Of a stretch of 64,000 bases of DNA, positions 16,386 through 26,024 are shown one piece after another. The stretch is taken from assembly GCF_029522115.1 (NCBI RefSeq), contig NZ_JAKWFK010000007.1, positions 1 through 64,000 of the forward strand, given 5' to 3'. The position numbers and the translations under genes were made by a program. This stretch comes from Trinickia sp. Y13. Its GTDB lineage: Bacteria > Pseudomonadota > Gammaproteobacteria > Burkholderiales > Burkholderiaceae. The notes below the pieces were generated by a model. It ran no database searches and was not told where the DNA came from. It saw only the letters and a program-made list of their open reading frames with translations. Position 1 is the first letter of the stretch; the number at the start of each line of letters is the position of its first letter.

Positions 16386-17177
16386 TCAAGACGGGCCGCT
16401 CAGGAACTCGAGCACGGTTCGAGTGAAGTCGCCGTCTCGCTCGATGTTCGACAAATGCTGCGCCTCGAACTGGACGAAGCGCGCGCCGGTAATGCCTTCG
16501 GCCAGCATTCGCGTGTGCTCGGGCGCGACAGACGGATCGGCGCGCCCGGTCAGAACGAGCGTAGGCGCTCGAATCGCGCCCACTTCCGCACGCAGATCCG
16601 CAGCGCCGATGGCCTCGCAATTGCTCGCATATCCTTCGTCATCCATATGAGCGAATGCATCGCGCGTCGCCGCCAGTACGAGCGGCTCGCGCGCCGCGAA
16701 CGCGCTCGTGAACCAACGCGCGAGCGTCGCGTCGGCGAGCGAGCGCACGCCTTGCTCGCGCGCTTGGCGCGCCCGCGCCTGCCACACGTCGGGTGTGCCT
16801 AGCCGGGCCGCCGTGTGGGCCAGTACGACGCGCTCGAGCCGCTCGCCGTGCCGCGCAGCCAGCGCGATGCCGATCAACCCGCCCATCGACAGCCCGCAAA
16901 AGTGCGCGCGTTCGATCGTTAGCGCATCGAGCAATCCGAGCACGTCATCGGTCAATTGCTCGATCGTATAGGGACCGGGCGGCGCGTCGGAGCACCCCAG
17001 GCCGCGCGTGTCGAAGCGCAAGACGCGAAAGCGCGACGAGAACGCCGCAATCTGCGGCGACCACATCGTCACATCGGCGCCCAACGCGCTCGCAAGCACG
17101 AGCCACGGGGCATCGCTGCGCTCGGCGCCATCGATGCGGTAATGAAGGCGAAGGCCATCGACGTAGGCGAAAGACAT
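16386..17177 (-). CDS. pcaD: 3-oxoadipate enol-lactonase-like alpha/beta hydrolase
   Basis: A 263-residue hydrolase. The oxyanion strand is near GADVTMW, the nucleophile elbow is GLSMGG (Ser about 96) and the terminal histidine is in FEAQHLSNIE; the pattern RVLRFDTRGLG-CSD and Y-x-IEQLxDDVLGLLD is that of PcaD. PcaD opens the enol-lactone in the protocatechuate branch of the beta-ketoadipate pathway. No other pca gene is here, so a different small ester substrate is possible. Start 17177 (MSFAYVDG) was chosen from family length; the longer frame reads through the folE leader. Confidence 0.75.
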   Translation of the reverse strand: MSFAYVDGLRLHYRIDGAERSDAPWLVLASALGADVTMWSPQIAAFSSRFRVLRFDTRGLGCSDAPPGPYTIEQLTDDVLGLLDALTIERAHFCGLSMGGLIGIALAARHGERLERVVLAHTAARLGTPDVWQARARQAREQGVRSLADATLARWFTSAFAAREPLVLAATRDAFAHMDDEGYASNCEAIGAADLRAEVGAIRAPTLVLTGRADPSVAPEHTRMLAEGITGARFVQFEAQHLSNIERDGDFTRTVLEFLSGPS

Positions 17178-17332
17178 GGCGGGGTTCCTCGACGTTCGGT
17201 ACGTGGCAAAGGTGCTTCGTATTGTGCTACGGGCCGGCATTGCGTGCAGCGGCCGATACGCAATCCGCCGGAATCGTGGAACAATGCCCCATTTCGTAGC
17301 CGCGCGCAGGCGAAGCACACTAGGAGCGAACG

Positions 17333-18022
17333 ATGACGGAAGGATCCCGGGCCAAGAAACTGGAAAAAGCCGAGCCAGCCCGCAAGCGCGGCAAACCAGC
17401 GCCTGCCGGTGCATCGACCGCCCCGCCGGCGCGCCCGACCCGCACCGAAGCGGAAGATGCGGTGCGCGTACTGCTGCGCTGGGCCGGCGACGATCCCACG
17501 CGCGAAGGCCTGCTCGATACGCCCGCACGTGTCGTGCGCGCCTACGAGGAATTTTTCGAGGGCTACTCGCACGATCCGCGGGAGATTCTCGCGCGCACCT
17601 TCGCCGAAGTCGACGGCTACGACGAAATGGTCGTGCTCAAGGACATTCGCTTTGAGAGCTACTGCGAACATCACATGGTGCCGATCATCGGGCGCGCTCA
17701 TGTGGCCTATTTGCCCAACCACCGCGTGGTCGGCATCTCCAAGCTAGCGCGGCTCGTCGACGCGTTTGCGAAGCGGCTGCAGATTCAAGAAAAGATGACC
17801 GTGCAGATCGCCGACACCCTGAACGAGATCTTGCAGCCCAAGGGCGTTGGCGTGATCCTCGAAGCCGCGCATCAATGCATCACGACGCGCGGCATCCATA
17901 AGCCCGGGGTGCAGATGGTTACCTCGCGCATGCTCGGTTCGTTCCGCGACGATCCTTCGACGCGGCGCGAATTCTTGGCCATCGTCGGCAATTCCGGCGG
18001 GTTCAACGTTCCCAATACTTGA
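17333..18022 (+). CDS. folE: GTP cyclohydrolase I
   Basis: A 229-residue enzyme with zinc ligands C111, H114 and C182 (ESYCEHHM and HQCITTRG) and catalytic H113/H180. It converts GTP to dihydroneopterin triphosphate, the first step of folate synthesis. The first 35 residues are a Lys/Ala/Pro-rich tail not seen in E. coli FolE but common in Burkholderia homologues. Divergent from the hydrolase gene, with a 155-bp intergenic region. Confidence 0.95.
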   Translation: MTEGSRAKKLEKAEPARKRGKPAPAGASTAPPARPTRTEAEDAVRVLLRWAGDDPTREGLLDTPARVVRAYEEFFEGYSHDPREILARTFAEVDGYDEMVVLKDIRFESYCEHHMVPIIGRAHVAYLPNHRVVGISKLARLVDAFAKRLQIQEKMTVQIADTLNEILQPKGVGVILEAAHQCITTRGIHKPGVQMVTSRMLGSFRDDPSTRREFLAIVGNSGGFNVPNT

Positions 18023-18029
18023 TCGGCGC

Positions 18030-18107
18030 TCAGAACCGGTAGTCGAATCTCGCATACGCGGACTGCGCGGATGCATGCCCCACGTTCAAGAGCGCGTCCA
18101 CGCCCGT
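18030..18107 (-). pseudogene. C-terminal relic of an outer-membrane beta-barrel gene
   Basis: Between folE and the PAP2 gene the minus strand carries a 25-codon open segment ending ASAQSAYARFDYRF then TGA. The last residues show alternating hydrophobic residues with terminal phenylalanine, the signature of the final strand of outer-membrane porins and autotransporter barrels. It is cut upstream by a TGA at 18108-18110, with no start codon. Probably the last trace of a deleted autotransporter or porin gene. Confidence 0.4.
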
Positions 18108-18153
18108 TCAGTGTCGCAGTACCGGCCACCCTCTGCGGGAGGGACGAGTCGCG

Positions 18154-18888
18154 CTACTGCGCATAGTGGCCGATGTGGGTCAACCCGAATGCCAATAATC
18201 GCAATTCGTCGAATTGCGTGGCCAATTCGAAACTGAGCAAGAATGCCGCGCCATAAAAGAGTCCTGGACTGCGCTCGGCAAATGCTAGCACCGGCTTGCT
18301 CACGAGCGCGCGAATCGGCGGCACGTTGACGAGACAAGCGATGCCCACGCCGAGCGCCAGGCCCGCCAGCAGATCCGTCGGATAGTGCAGGCCGAGATAA
18401 AGGCGGGGCAGGCAGATCAGCACGACCACATGCAGTAGCGCGTAGATGCCGACAGGCCGCGACGCGAACAAGATGGCGGTGGCCACGGCTCCCCACAGCA
18501 TGGCATGGTCACTCGGAAAGGAACTCCATGTTCGCGGCAGCAATACTTTTGGATTTGGCGGCGGGTAGAGCGCGTGCAACTGCGGCTCGAAGATCGGTCT
18601 CAAGCGAAACGGCAATTCATGCGCGAGCAAACGCCCGATTGCAAGTGCAATAAGGCCACTGACGATCGCGGCAATCACGAGTTCGTGTGCTTGGCGTCGT
18701 GCGGTTTCGCCCTGGGCACCGATCTGGCGCTCCGGGCGGAACCAGATCCACCAAAGCAACGTCACGAGCGGGAGCCCTCTAGTCAAATCGAACTCCGCCG
18801 CCGTCACGGCTGCGCGGATGAATAAAGGCGAGTGAATATCGATACGGCTCATGGCATGAATGAGCCATTCATCGAAAGAAGTCATCAT
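18154..18888 (-). CDS. PAP2-superfamily membrane phosphatase
   Basis: A 244-residue membrane protein with about six hydrophobic segments. It contains PAP2 motif 2 (SSFPSDHAMLWGA) and motif 3 (RLYLGLHYPTDLL) with the catalytic histidines; a motif 1-like region is before LRPIFEP. Such enzymes dephosphorylate undecaprenyl pyrophosphate, phosphatidylglycerol phosphate or lipid A at the periplasmic face. An AT-rich upstream region (18890-19110) probably holds its promoter. Substrate not predictable. Confidence 0.85.
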   Translation of the reverse strand: MMTSFDEWLIHAMSRIDIHSPLFIRAAVTAAEFDLTRGLPLVTLLWWIWFRPERQIGAQGETARRQAHELVIAAIVSGLIALAIGRLLAHELPFRLRPIFEPQLHALYPPPNPKVLLPRTWSSFPSDHAMLWGAVATAILFASRPVGIYALLHVVVLICLPRLYLGLHYPTDLLAGLALGVGIACLVNVPPIRALVSKPVLAFAERSPGLFYGAAFLLSFELATQFDELRLLAFGLTHIGHYAQ

Positions 18889-19113
18889 TGCATTGTGCCC
18901 ATTCGGTCGGGTTCTTGAAAATCCATCCCGGATCAGCAGAGAACGCTACCATGCGGATTTTTTTGCCCCCATCGAAGTTACATTTTTCAACACACGATTA
19001 CTGCGCAGCCGATTTTGTTCGACGCACGCTTCGAGGTGTAAAAATTGGATGTCTAAACTGATCAAAGGCGGTTGTTTTTGCATCCGCATCTCGAATTCAT
19101 ACTGAGAGATTAG

Positions 19114-20121
19114 TTAGCACCCCGAACGAATATCGCGATCTACTTTCACGCAAGCGTCGGGAGCCTGCTGGCGGACAAGGCCGCGAAGCGGCTGGGAGCG
19201 CGCGAGTCGGCCGTTTCGATATTTTCCCTCCAACGCGATCAGCGCGACGCCCGCCAATACGCAGGCGAAGGCCCACCCATGCCTGACGTTCATATGCTCG
19301 TGCAGAAACACGGCGGAAAACCCCGCGGCGGAAATCGGAACCAAAGCGGCCAACGCGCTCGCTTGCGCACCCGCAATGCGAGAGGCGCCGGCAAACCAAA
19401 GGAAAAACCCGACGACGGTCGGCACGAGCGCGTAATATACGACCCCGAGCATCGCGCTAGGGTCGAAGGCGGCAGTCCATGGCCGTTCTAGCAGCGCAGG
19501 GACGAGCGCCAGCAAGAGGCCGATGCCGGTCATGAGCGTGGACATCTGCAACGGTGAAACGGGTGTCCGCAAGCGCTTGTTCAACAGGATAAATACCGCC
19601 TCGCACAACACGGCGCCCAACACGCAGAGATTTCCAAGCCACAAAGCAGGCGCCTTTGCGCCACCGGCAAGCGGTGGCCCATCGGAAACGCCAACCGTGC
19701 AAACCAGCACGCCGGCCGTCGCCAGCGTAATCGCCGCTATCGTCATCACCCCAGGGCGCTCGCGCAGAGCAACGACGGCAAAGAGCGCCGCTACCGCGGG
19801 CAAGGTCCCCGCGATGAGGCCGGCATCCGTCGCGGTCGCGAGCCGCATGCCGCTAAGCAGCAGCACCGTGTAGCCCACGCTGCCCGAGCCCGACTGCACG
19901 ATCAGCAACGACGCTTCGCGCCAGCCGACACGCGGCCACCGTTCGCCGGTCAACGCCATCGCGAGTAGGAACACGGGTAGCGCAATCCCGAAACGCAGCG
20001 CCGTCGCCGTGAACGGCGGCAACCCATGGACGATGAGCTTGCTCACCACCACCGTGCTGCCCACGCCGACCATCGCCAGCGCGCAATAAAGATAACCTGT
20101 GAAACGCCGCCCCATCCGCAT
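19114..20121 (-). CDS. EamA/DMT-family exporter
   Basis: A 335-residue drug/metabolite transporter with ten hydrophobic helices in two EamA repeats (first to about residue 145, second from about 160). It has a basic hydrophilic C-terminal tail of about 40 residues. It follows the AraC gene by 100 bp and lies two genes after serine acetyltransferase on the same strand. E. coli EamA exports O-acetylserine and cysteine, so export of a cysteine-pathway metabolite is a reasonable inference here, not shown by the sequence. Confidence 0.85.
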   Translation of the reverse strand: MRMGRRFTGYLYCALAMVGVGSTVVVSKLIVHGLPPFTATALRFGIALPVFLLAMALTGERWPRVGWREASLLIVQSGSGSVGYTVLLLSGMRLATATDAGLIAGTLPAVAALFAVVALRERPGVMTIAAITLATAGVLVCTVGVSDGPPLAGGAKAPALWLGNLCVLGAVLCEAVFILLNKRLRTPVSPLQMSTLMTGIGLLLALVPALLERPWTAAFDPSAMLGVVYYALVPTVVGFFLWFAGASRIAGAQASALAALVPISAAGFSAVFLHEHMNVRHGWAFACVLAGVALIALEGKYRNGRLARSQPLRGLVRQQAPDACVKVDRDIRSGC

Positions 20122-20221
20122 TGCATCGCCCCGTTCGTCGAAAGATGGTGCGAGATTAGGCGGGGAGCGTCACCGGGTCTTGAACGAAATTGCACTGGCC
20201 TGCCGCCAGGCAAAACCGGCA

Positions 20222-21070
20222 TCAACGAACGGCGCTTGCGTACTGCGCCGGGGTCACGCCTAGCATGCGCACGAAGGCGCGCGTCATATGACTCTGGTCG
20301 GCGAAGCCGGCTCCGGCGGCCGCATCGGCCAGGGGCGTCCCTCGCTCGATCAGGTGTCGTGCGAGTGCAATTCGGCGCTGAATCAAATAAGCATGGGGCG
20401 GCAGACCCGTATCGCGCGCGAAGCCGCGCAAAAGTTGAAAGCGGCTCAAGCCTGCTTCGTCGGCTAGCGCCGCCAACGTAACGGGAGCGCATGGATCGTC
20501 GTCGATGCGCGCCTTCGCCCGCCTGATCGACGCGCTCGCGGCCGCGACCGATTCCGCTACCGGCATGCGTTGCCGCATGCTCGTATGCGTGCGTACGAAT
20601 CTCGCCATCAATGCGAACAGCGATGTTTCGCGCCCGAGCGCTTCGTCACGCACGCGCGCCGCGCCGGTCGCCATTGCGGCCGCATCGGCAAAAGCCTGCT
20701 CGAAACAAGCGGCAAAAGCGTCGTCGCGCAATACGGGGCGCTCGAACTCGACCGAGGTCGGCGTAGGCGCGCCGAGGTCGCGCGCGACCTCATACACCAG
20801 TGCCGGATCGAAATAAAGCATGCGCCAAGCGCGGCCGCGCTCGTCGAACGGGCTGCCGTCATGCACTTCGCCGGGGTTCGCGGTGATCACGTCGCCCGCT
20901 CGCGCTTCGACTGGGCCACGACCGCTCGCGGAGCGCTGTGCGCCGCGCCAAACGAGCCCTACGCCGAACATGTCGTGCGAATGGCGGCCAAACGATTGCG
21001 TCGTATCGGCTGTCGTCGCCTGCACGCCTGCGACGACGCAACGATGCATGACGACGCGCCCGCGTTTCAT
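20222..21070 (-). CDS. AraC-family transcriptional regulator
   Basis: A 282-residue regulator. An N-terminal cupin-like sensing domain (H-S-H-D near residue 32, GEVHDGSPF near 68) is followed by an AraC/XylS double helix-turn-helix in the last hundred residues, with LSRFQLLRGFARDTGLPPHA and GFADQSHMTRAF in the expected places. ATG 21070 overlaps the stop of cysE (ATGA), so it is co-translated with serine acetyltransferase. It probably controls the downstream EamA exporter; ligand unknown. Confidence 0.88.
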   Translation of the reverse strand: MKRGRVVMHRCVVAGVQATTADTTQSFGRHSHDMFGVGLVWRGAQRSASGRGPVEARAGDVITANPGEVHDGSPFDERGRAWRMLYFDPALVYEVARDLGAPTPTSVEFERPVLRDDAFAACFEQAFADAAAMATGAARVRDEALGRETSLFALMARFVRTHTSMRQRMPVAESVAAASASIRRAKARIDDDPCAPVTLAALADEAGLSRFQLLRGFARDTGLPPHAYLIQRRIALARHLIERGTPLADAAAGAGFADQSHMTRAFVRMLGVTPAQYASAVR

Positions 21071-22011
21071 CGCCGCACGCGTCCTCGCGCATCGGCTTCG
21101 CTCCCGCGATCGCCCTCGCGTATGCTGCCTTGCGATACGCTCGCGCCCGGCGCCACGCTGTGCGTCAGCCAGACGTTACCGCCGATCACGGCGCCGCGCC
21201 CGATCGTCACTCGCCCGAGAATCGTCGCGCCGGCATAAATCACGACATCGTCCTCGACGATCGGATGCCGCGCATGCCCCTTCACGAGTGCGCCGTCGGC
21301 ATCGGCCGGAAAACTCTTCGCGCCGAGCGTGACGGCCTGGTAGAGGCGCACGCGCTCTCCGATGACGGCGGTCTCGCCAATCACGACGCCCGTGCCGTGA
21401 TCGATGAAAAAGCTCGGGCCGATTTGCGCGCCTGGATGGATGTCGATCCCCGTTGCCGAGTGCGCGATCTCGTTGATGAACCGCGCAAGCAGCGGCACGC
21501 CGAGCCGGTGCAACGCATGCGCGAGCCGGTGATGCATGATCGCGAGCACGCCGGGATAGCACAGGAGAATTTCGGTGATGTGCTGAGCCGCTGGATCGCC
21601 CGCGTGCGCCGCACGGATGTCGCTCACGAGCATCGCGCGAATACTCGGCAACTGCGCCGCGAAAGAGCGCGTGATTTCGAAGGCCAGCGTTTCGAGTTCG
21701 GGCGCGGGCGTATCGGCGTGCTCGGGCAAAAAGCGCAGTGCGCGTTTCACTTGTTCCCAAAGCAGCCGCAAGGTGCTTTCGAGCGTATGTCCGACGTAAT
21801 AATCGACGCTTTCATCGGTCAGGTCCGGCGCGCCATAGTGCGTGGGAAACATGACCGCGCGCAGGCACTCCACGATGCCCCCGATCGCATGGCGCGAAGG
21901 CAGCTCGCGAATGCCTTGCGGATGGCGCGTGCGATGCAGTGCTTCGCGCGAAGCGCGCAAGTCGGCGACGATCTGATCGAGGCCCCAATGGGGCGAAAGC
22001 GGATTCGACAT
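21067..22011 (-). CDS. cysE: Serine O-acetyltransferase (EpsC/CysE type)
   Basis: A 314-residue enzyme making O-acetylserine from serine and acetyl-CoA, the committed step of cysteine synthesis. After a helical N-terminal domain comes a left-handed beta-helix of hexapeptide repeats (IHPGAQIGPSFFIDHG, then VIGETAVIG, VIYAGATILG). The active-site histidine is in IDHGTG. The end carries a basic hydrophilic extension without the usual C-terminal isoleucine motif. The start at 22011 (MSNPLSPHWG) fits homologues. Coupled by ATGA to the AraC gene. Confidence 0.88.
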   Translation of the reverse strand: MSNPLSPHWGLDQIVADLRASREALHRTRHPQGIRELPSRHAIGGIVECLRAVMFPTHYGAPDLTDESVDYYVGHTLESTLRLLWEQVKRALRFLPEHADTPAPELETLAFEITRSFAAQLPSIRAMLVSDIRAAHAGDPAAQHITEILLCYPGVLAIMHHRLAHALHRLGVPLLARFINEIAHSATGIDIHPGAQIGPSFFIDHGTGVVIGETAVIGERVRLYQAVTLGAKSFPADADGALVKGHARHPIVEDDVVIYAGATILGRVTIGRGAVIGGNVWLTHSVAPGASVSQGSIREGDRGSEADARGRVRR

Positions 22012-22136
22012 AGTGATAAAAACGGCTGCGGTGCCGCATCGAACGATGCGGATATCTGGAAAGATTACCGCGTTTTTGGCATGCTCGGGCAAAGCGCTGG
22101 TATCCGGGCCGCACAGACCGCCCCGCGTTTCGCCGG

Positions 22137-22382
22137 CTAGACTGTGAGGCTGCTCGCGTCGATCCAGCGCACAGCCCAGTCGCGGGCATGGGCGATCGCG
22201 GCGGCCTCCTCCTCGAAGCGCAATTCGCTGGGGAAGAAACGATTCGCGACGAGTTCGCCGTCGCTCGAGCGGGAAATCACGACATACGGGTGATAAGAGC
22301 CGTCGCTCGCCCGCGCGGGCGCGCAATTGAGCAAGTATCCGCGATGCGTGAATGCGGCGTCGGGGTGATGCATGGTCGTCAC
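22137..22382 (-). CDS. Conserved hypothetical protein, 81 aa
   Basis: An 81-residue protein with HRGYLLNCAPARASDGSYHPYV, a FFP turn and an EEEAAAIAHARDWAVRWID helix. Small proteins of this pattern, combining a three-stranded sheet with a helix, are frequent in Burkholderia. No membrane segment. It ends just before cysE region (125 bp upstream of it) on the same strand. Function unknown. Confidence 0.7.
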   Translation of the reverse strand: MTTMHHPDAAFTHRGYLLNCAPARASDGSYHPYVVISRSSDGELVANRFFPSELRFEEEAAAIAHARDWAVRWIDASSLTV

Positions 22383-22769
22383 CTGCCTCCCTTGATACGC
22401 TCGCTGCCTCGTCGTGCGATGCGCCGAGCAGCCGCGAGGGCCAAGCGCCTGACTGCGTTTTCCCTACTGGCGCCGGCTTGCAGGATTCGAATCATACTCT
22501 GTCGGAAACGCCGGTTCTACGGAAAATAATTGGGGTTTTACAGCGCGGACGGGTAAAGACGCGCGAGCGCCATGGCGCGCCTGGGCCGGAACGGCTTTTG
22601 CGTAGATCCACGACGCCGTCTCGTGCGCCCTCGCTCGGGACGATAGTGCGCCGGCGCACGCGAAACGCTTGAAGTTGTTCGTGGCTGCGCTAGGATTGTC
22701 GAACGACTGCGCACGCTCGGCGCATCCGCGCGGCGGATGCAAGGGCGCGGCCAACCTTGCGAGCGAATC
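22383..22769. other. Divergent intergenic region
   Basis: A 390-bp gap between a leftward and a rightward gene. On the plus strand TTGAAG and TAGGAT spaced by 16 bp near 22670-22698 form a possible promoter for the membrane protein. No gene or repeat recognised. Confidence 0.35.
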
Positions 22770-23246
22770 ATGAACGCGAGCCATCCGGGCCACCCGATAC
22801 CCGGCGCACCGACGCCGCATGCGCACCGTGCGTTCACGCTGCGCCGCGTGCCGCTCGAACCCGGTTCGGCCCGGCGTTTTTCGATTGCACTCGCTTGCCT
22901 CGGCCTGAGCTACGCGCTCGCCTGGCTCGAGTTGCCGCTCGGGCACATCGCACCGGCAGCGGCCGACAGCCCAGCGCCGGCTGCCGCCACGCTTGCAGCC
23001 GCGCTCGTCGCGCGCGTCCTGCTCGGCTTGCTCTATGCGTTCGTCGCACTGCGGCACGCGTGGGCACGTTGGACGACCGTCGCGCTTTCTCTCGTCTCGG
23101 CGGCGTTCGTGGCGCCCATGCTCCCGCTCGAATGGCGCGCGTTTCCGCTCGGCGCACTCGTGACCGGGGCCGGCCTCGCAGCCAAGCTCGTCGCGGGCGC
23201 GCTCTTGATGTTGCCGCTGCGCAAGCAAGGCGATACGCGCCCATAA
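22770..23246 (+). CDS. Hypothetical inner-membrane protein
   Basis: A 158-residue protein with a 45-residue Pro/His-rich cytosolic start followed by four hydrophobic segments (near 46-60, 75-95, 105-120 and 130-150) and the tail LRKQGDTRP. No family motif is recognised. ATG 22770 is chosen over 22737 because the protein-like sequence begins there. It could sense or modify membrane state, but nothing in the context suggests a role. Confidence 0.6.
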   Translation: MNASHPGHPIPGAPTPHAHRAFTLRRVPLEPGSARRFSIALACLGLSYALAWLELPLGHIAPAAADSPAPAAATLAAALVARVLLGLLYAFVALRHAWARWTTVALSLVSAAFVAPMLPLEWRAFPLGALVTGAGLAAKLVAGALLMLPLRKQGDTRP

Positions 23247-23363
23247 TGCGCGCTGGCGCGGCGCGATTCGCCGCACATTGCCTGTTTCCCTCTTTCTTGC
23301 CTCGCGAGCGATTTCAGGCATTCGCCTGTACGTTCCCCACGTCAACAGATCCTAGGAGCCGAA

Positions 23364-23966
23364 ATGAAAGTTGTGGTCATCGGAGCGAGCGGCACGCTGG
23401 GCCGCGCCGTCTGCGCGGAACTGAAGCAACGTCATGAAGTGATCGAAGTGGGCGCGACGCGCGGCGATTATCACGTCGATGCAACCAACTTGCCGAGCGT
23501 CGAGCGTTTATTTCACGACATCGGCCGCGTCGACGCAGTGGTCGCCACCATCGGCAAGGTTCATTTCGGGCCATTTCACGAAATGACTGCCGATCAGTTC
23601 TGGGTCGGCCTGCGCGATAAGCTCATGGGTCAAATCAACGTCGTGCTGGCGGCGCAACATCACGTCAACGACGGCGGGTCATTCACGCTGACGGGCGGCA
23701 TCCTCGCAGACGAACCGATCCGCGAAGGAATCAACGCCACCACCGTCAATTTCGCGTTGGAGGGCTTCGTGCGCGGCGCGGCGATCGAAATGCCGAGGGG
23801 GTTGCGCATCAATCTCGTGAGCCCGACCATCCTCGAGGAATCGGTCCAAGCGTACGGCTCGTACTTTCGCGGGTTCGAACCGGTCAGCGCACAGCGCGCC
23901 GCGTTGGCGTTCTCTCGCAGCGTAGAAGGCGCCCAAACCGGGCGCATCTATCGGGTCGGAAGCTGA
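23364..23966 (+). CDS. Short-chain dehydrogenase, atypical 200-aa form
   Basis: A 200-residue NAD(P)-binding Rossmann protein. The cofactor loop is VIGASGTLG at 5-13, with VDAT and VVATIGK in their usual positions. The classical Tyr-x-x-x-Lys is absent: the segment reads TTVNFALEGFVRGAAIEMP, as in a known short SDR subgroup where this patch is conserved without the tyrosine. Catalysis may therefore differ. ATG 23364 has a GGAG site. A hairpin immediately follows the stop. Confidence 0.85.
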   Translation: MKVVVIGASGTLGRAVCAELKQRHEVIEVGATRGDYHVDATNLPSVERLFHDIGRVDAVVATIGKVHFGPFHEMTADQFWVGLRDKLMGQINVVLAAQHHVNDGGSFTLTGGILADEPIREGINATTVNFALEGFVRGAAIEMPRGLRINLVSPTILEESVQAYGSYFRGFEPVSAQRAALAFSRSVEGAQTGRIYRVGS

Positions 23967-23967
23967 A

Positions 23968-23982
23968 GACCGCAAGGCGGTC
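23968..23982 (+). terminator. Small hairpin after the SDR gene
   Basis: A 6-bp perfect stem with a 3-nt loop (GACCGC-AAG-GCGGTC) begins just after the TGA. No U tract follows, so it is a weak candidate. Confidence 0.4.
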
Positions 23983-24047
23983 CGTCGTGCACGACGCCTA
24001 AGCGGCGCGGCGCGCACGGCGTAACACCGGCAACGTGGGCAGCGACT

Positions 24048-24075
24048 TAAAAAAGGCGCCGCCCGGCGTGCCGCT
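24048..24075 (-). terminator. Rho-independent-like terminator of the aldehyde dehydrogenase gene
   Basis: On the minus strand a GC-rich imperfect stem at the end of the gene is followed by six T residues (24051-24056 region). Position right after the stop and U tract fit intrinsic termination. Confidence 0.5.
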
Positions 24076-25655
24076 CAGCGACGCTCGAATGCGCCGTCGC
24101 GCAAGCGCCAGAGGTTCAACGGATTCTCGTCCTGCACTGCCTGCGGCAGCAATTCGGCCGGCAAGTCTTGGTAGCAGACGGGCCGCAAGAACCGCTCGAT
24201 CGCGAGCGTGCCAACCGAGGTCGAGCGCGGATCGGACGTGGCCGGGAACGGCCCGCCATGCACCATCGCATGCGACACCTCGACGCCCGTTGGGAAGCCG
24301 TTCGCCAAAATACGGCCGGCCTTGCGTTCGAGCGTGGGCAGCAACTTGCGCGCGAGTTCCACGTCGTCGCGCTCCATCTGCAAGGTCGCCGTCAACTGCC
24401 CTTCCAAATGCTCGGCCAGCTCGATCATTTCATCGATGTTGGCGCACGTGACGATGAGCGAAGTCGGCCCGAAAATCTCGTCTTCGAGCGGCGGCGCAGC
24501 GAGAAATTGCGCTTTCGTCGTCGCGAACAACTCCGGCAGCGCCGAATGGTGCGCATCGGTGCTCGCGCCCTGTGCGACGCGCGTCACGCCTTCCACGCCC
24601 GCGCGCTTGCTCACACCATCGCGGTAGGCGCTCGCGATGCCGGCCGTGAGCATCGTTTGCGCGCCCTTCTTCTCGAGCGCCTTAGCGGCAGCGTCGATGA
24701 ACGTCTGGCGCTGCGGCCCGTCGAGCACGACGACGAGGCCTGGGTTCGTGCAGAACTGTCCCACGCCGAGCGTCAGCGATTCGACGAAACCGGTGGCAAC
24801 CGCTTCTGCCCGTGCCGCCAGCGCACCAGGGAGCACGAAGCAAGGGTTGATGCTGCTCATTTCCGCGTAGACGGGAATCGGTTCGCGGCGCCGCGCGGCG
24901 ATGTTCATCAGCGCGATGCCGCCGCCACGCGAACCCGTGAAGCCGACGGCCTTGATGGCCGGATGCGCGACGAGCGCTTCGCCCACGGCATTGCCCGCGC
25001 CGAGCACGAGCGCGAAGACGCCCGCGGGCAAGCCGCATTCGGCGACGGCCTCTTGAATCGCGCGCCCCACGAGCTCCGAAGTGCCGAGATGGGCCGGATG
25101 CGCTTTGACGACGACCGGACAGCCCGCCGCCAGTGCCGACGCCGTATCGCCGCCCGCTACCGAAAACGCCAACGGAAAGTTGCTCGCACCGAACACGGCC
25201 ACCGGACCGATTGCAATCTTCTGCTGCCGCAAATCGGAGCGCGGCAGCGGCTTGCGCTCGGGCATCGCCGAGTCGAGCGTCGCTCCGAGCCAGCGGCCGT
25301 CCCGCACGAGTTGCGCAAACAGCTTGAGCTGGCCCACCGTGCGCCCGCGTTCCCCTTCGAGACGCGCCTTGGGCAGCGCCGACTCCGCATGACCGCGCTC
25401 GATGAGCGCATCGCCAAGCGCCATAATGCGCTCGGCAATCGTGTCGAGAAGACGAGCGCGCGTCTCTAGCGGCGCCAGGCGGAACGGATCGAAGGCCGCT
25501 TGCGCCAAGCGGCAAGCGCGGTCGACATCCTCCGCATCGCCGGCGCCGAACGCCGGTTCGATTTCGGTGTTACGAGCCGGGTCGAACGCGCGCAGCGTTC
25601 CGGCAGTGCCACGCACCGAGGCGCCACCGATCAGCATATCTCCCGTGATCTGCAT
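24075..25655 (-). CDS. Alpha-ketoglutarate semialdehyde dehydrogenase
   Basis: A 526-residue aldehyde dehydrogenase. Catalytic C302 lies in [10 protein letters not shown], general base E265 in VYAEMSS, the oxyanion asparagine N159 in GASNFPLAF, and the cofactor loop is GFTGSRGGG. The [10 protein letters not shown] and QFCTNPG variants are typical of the NADP-dependent 2,5-dioxovalerate dehydrogenase branch, which oxidises the product of sugar-acid (galactarate, arabinose, hydroxyproline) breakdown to 2-oxoglutarate. No partner catabolic gene is nearby. Start 25655 (MQITGDM) is from family length. Confidence 0.88.
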   Translation of the reverse strand: MQITGDMLIGGASVRGTAGTLRAFDPARNTEIEPAFGAGDAEDVDRACRLAQAAFDPFRLAPLETRARLLDTIAERIMALGDALIERGHAESALPKARLEGERGRTVGQLKLFAQLVRDGRWLGATLDSAMPERKPLPRSDLRQQKIAIGPVAVFGASNFPLAFSVAGGDTASALAAGCPVVVKAHPAHLGTSELVGRAIQEAVAECGLPAGVFALVLGAGNAVGEALVAHPAIKAVGFTGSRGGGIALMNIAARRREPIPVYAEMSSINPCFVLPGALAARAEAVATGFVESLTLGVGQFCTNPGLVVVLDGPQRQTFIDAAAKALEKKGAQTMLTAGIASAYRDGVSKRAGVEGVTRVAQGASTDAHHSALPELFATTKAQFLAAPPLEDEIFGPTSLIVTCANIDEMIELAEHLEGQLTATLQMERDDVELARKLLPTLERKAGRILANGFPTGVEVSHAMVHGGPFPATSDPRSTSVGTLAIERFLRPVCYQDLPAELLPQAVQDENPLNLWRLRDGAFERR

Positions 25656-25803
25656 CGTGAGGTTCTCCAATTTGCGCCGGCTCGCAGTCCGGCAGTAGTC
25701 GCAATAGCGGTGACGGGCCAAGCCGCGTCGGAACCGTCGATCTTCGCATGAATCCGCATTTCGCGAGCGGGATGGCAAATGTGCCCAAATCCTGGGACGG
25801 AAT

Positions 25804-25825
25804 GCTCCCGAAAACCCTCACCTTT
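25804..25825 (+). repeat. 22-bp intergenic repeat, copy 1
   Basis: Blocks GCTCCCGAAA and CTCACCTTT separated by ACC. Matches the consensus exactly outside the variable triplet. Confidence 0.8.
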
Positions 25826-26002
25826 TGTTGGGCTCCCCGGGCCACGGTGAGGGTCTTGATGGCCATATGTCTCACCTGAGAGGGGCCGAAACGCCGCCGC
25901 ACCGCCGCGAATAGCCCTTTTTGCCGCGCCCGATGGGCCGCTTGGCGTATTGATGAGCCGGTTGCGTGAGGGCCGACCACCTATGCGGCCTCACCTGCCG
26001 CT

Positions 26003-26024
26003 GCTCCCGAAAACACTCACCTCA
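26003..26024 (+). repeat. 22-bp intergenic repeat, copy 2
   Basis: Blocks GCTCCCGAAA and CTCACCTCA separated by ACA; two mismatches at the 3' end. Lies 199 bp after copy 1, start to start. Confidence 0.75.

Noticed and set aside
23364-23966. Calling the short SDR a pseudogene for lack of Tyr-x-x-x-Lys
   Set aside because: The frame is intact with a good start, and a known SDR subgroup lacks this tyrosine.
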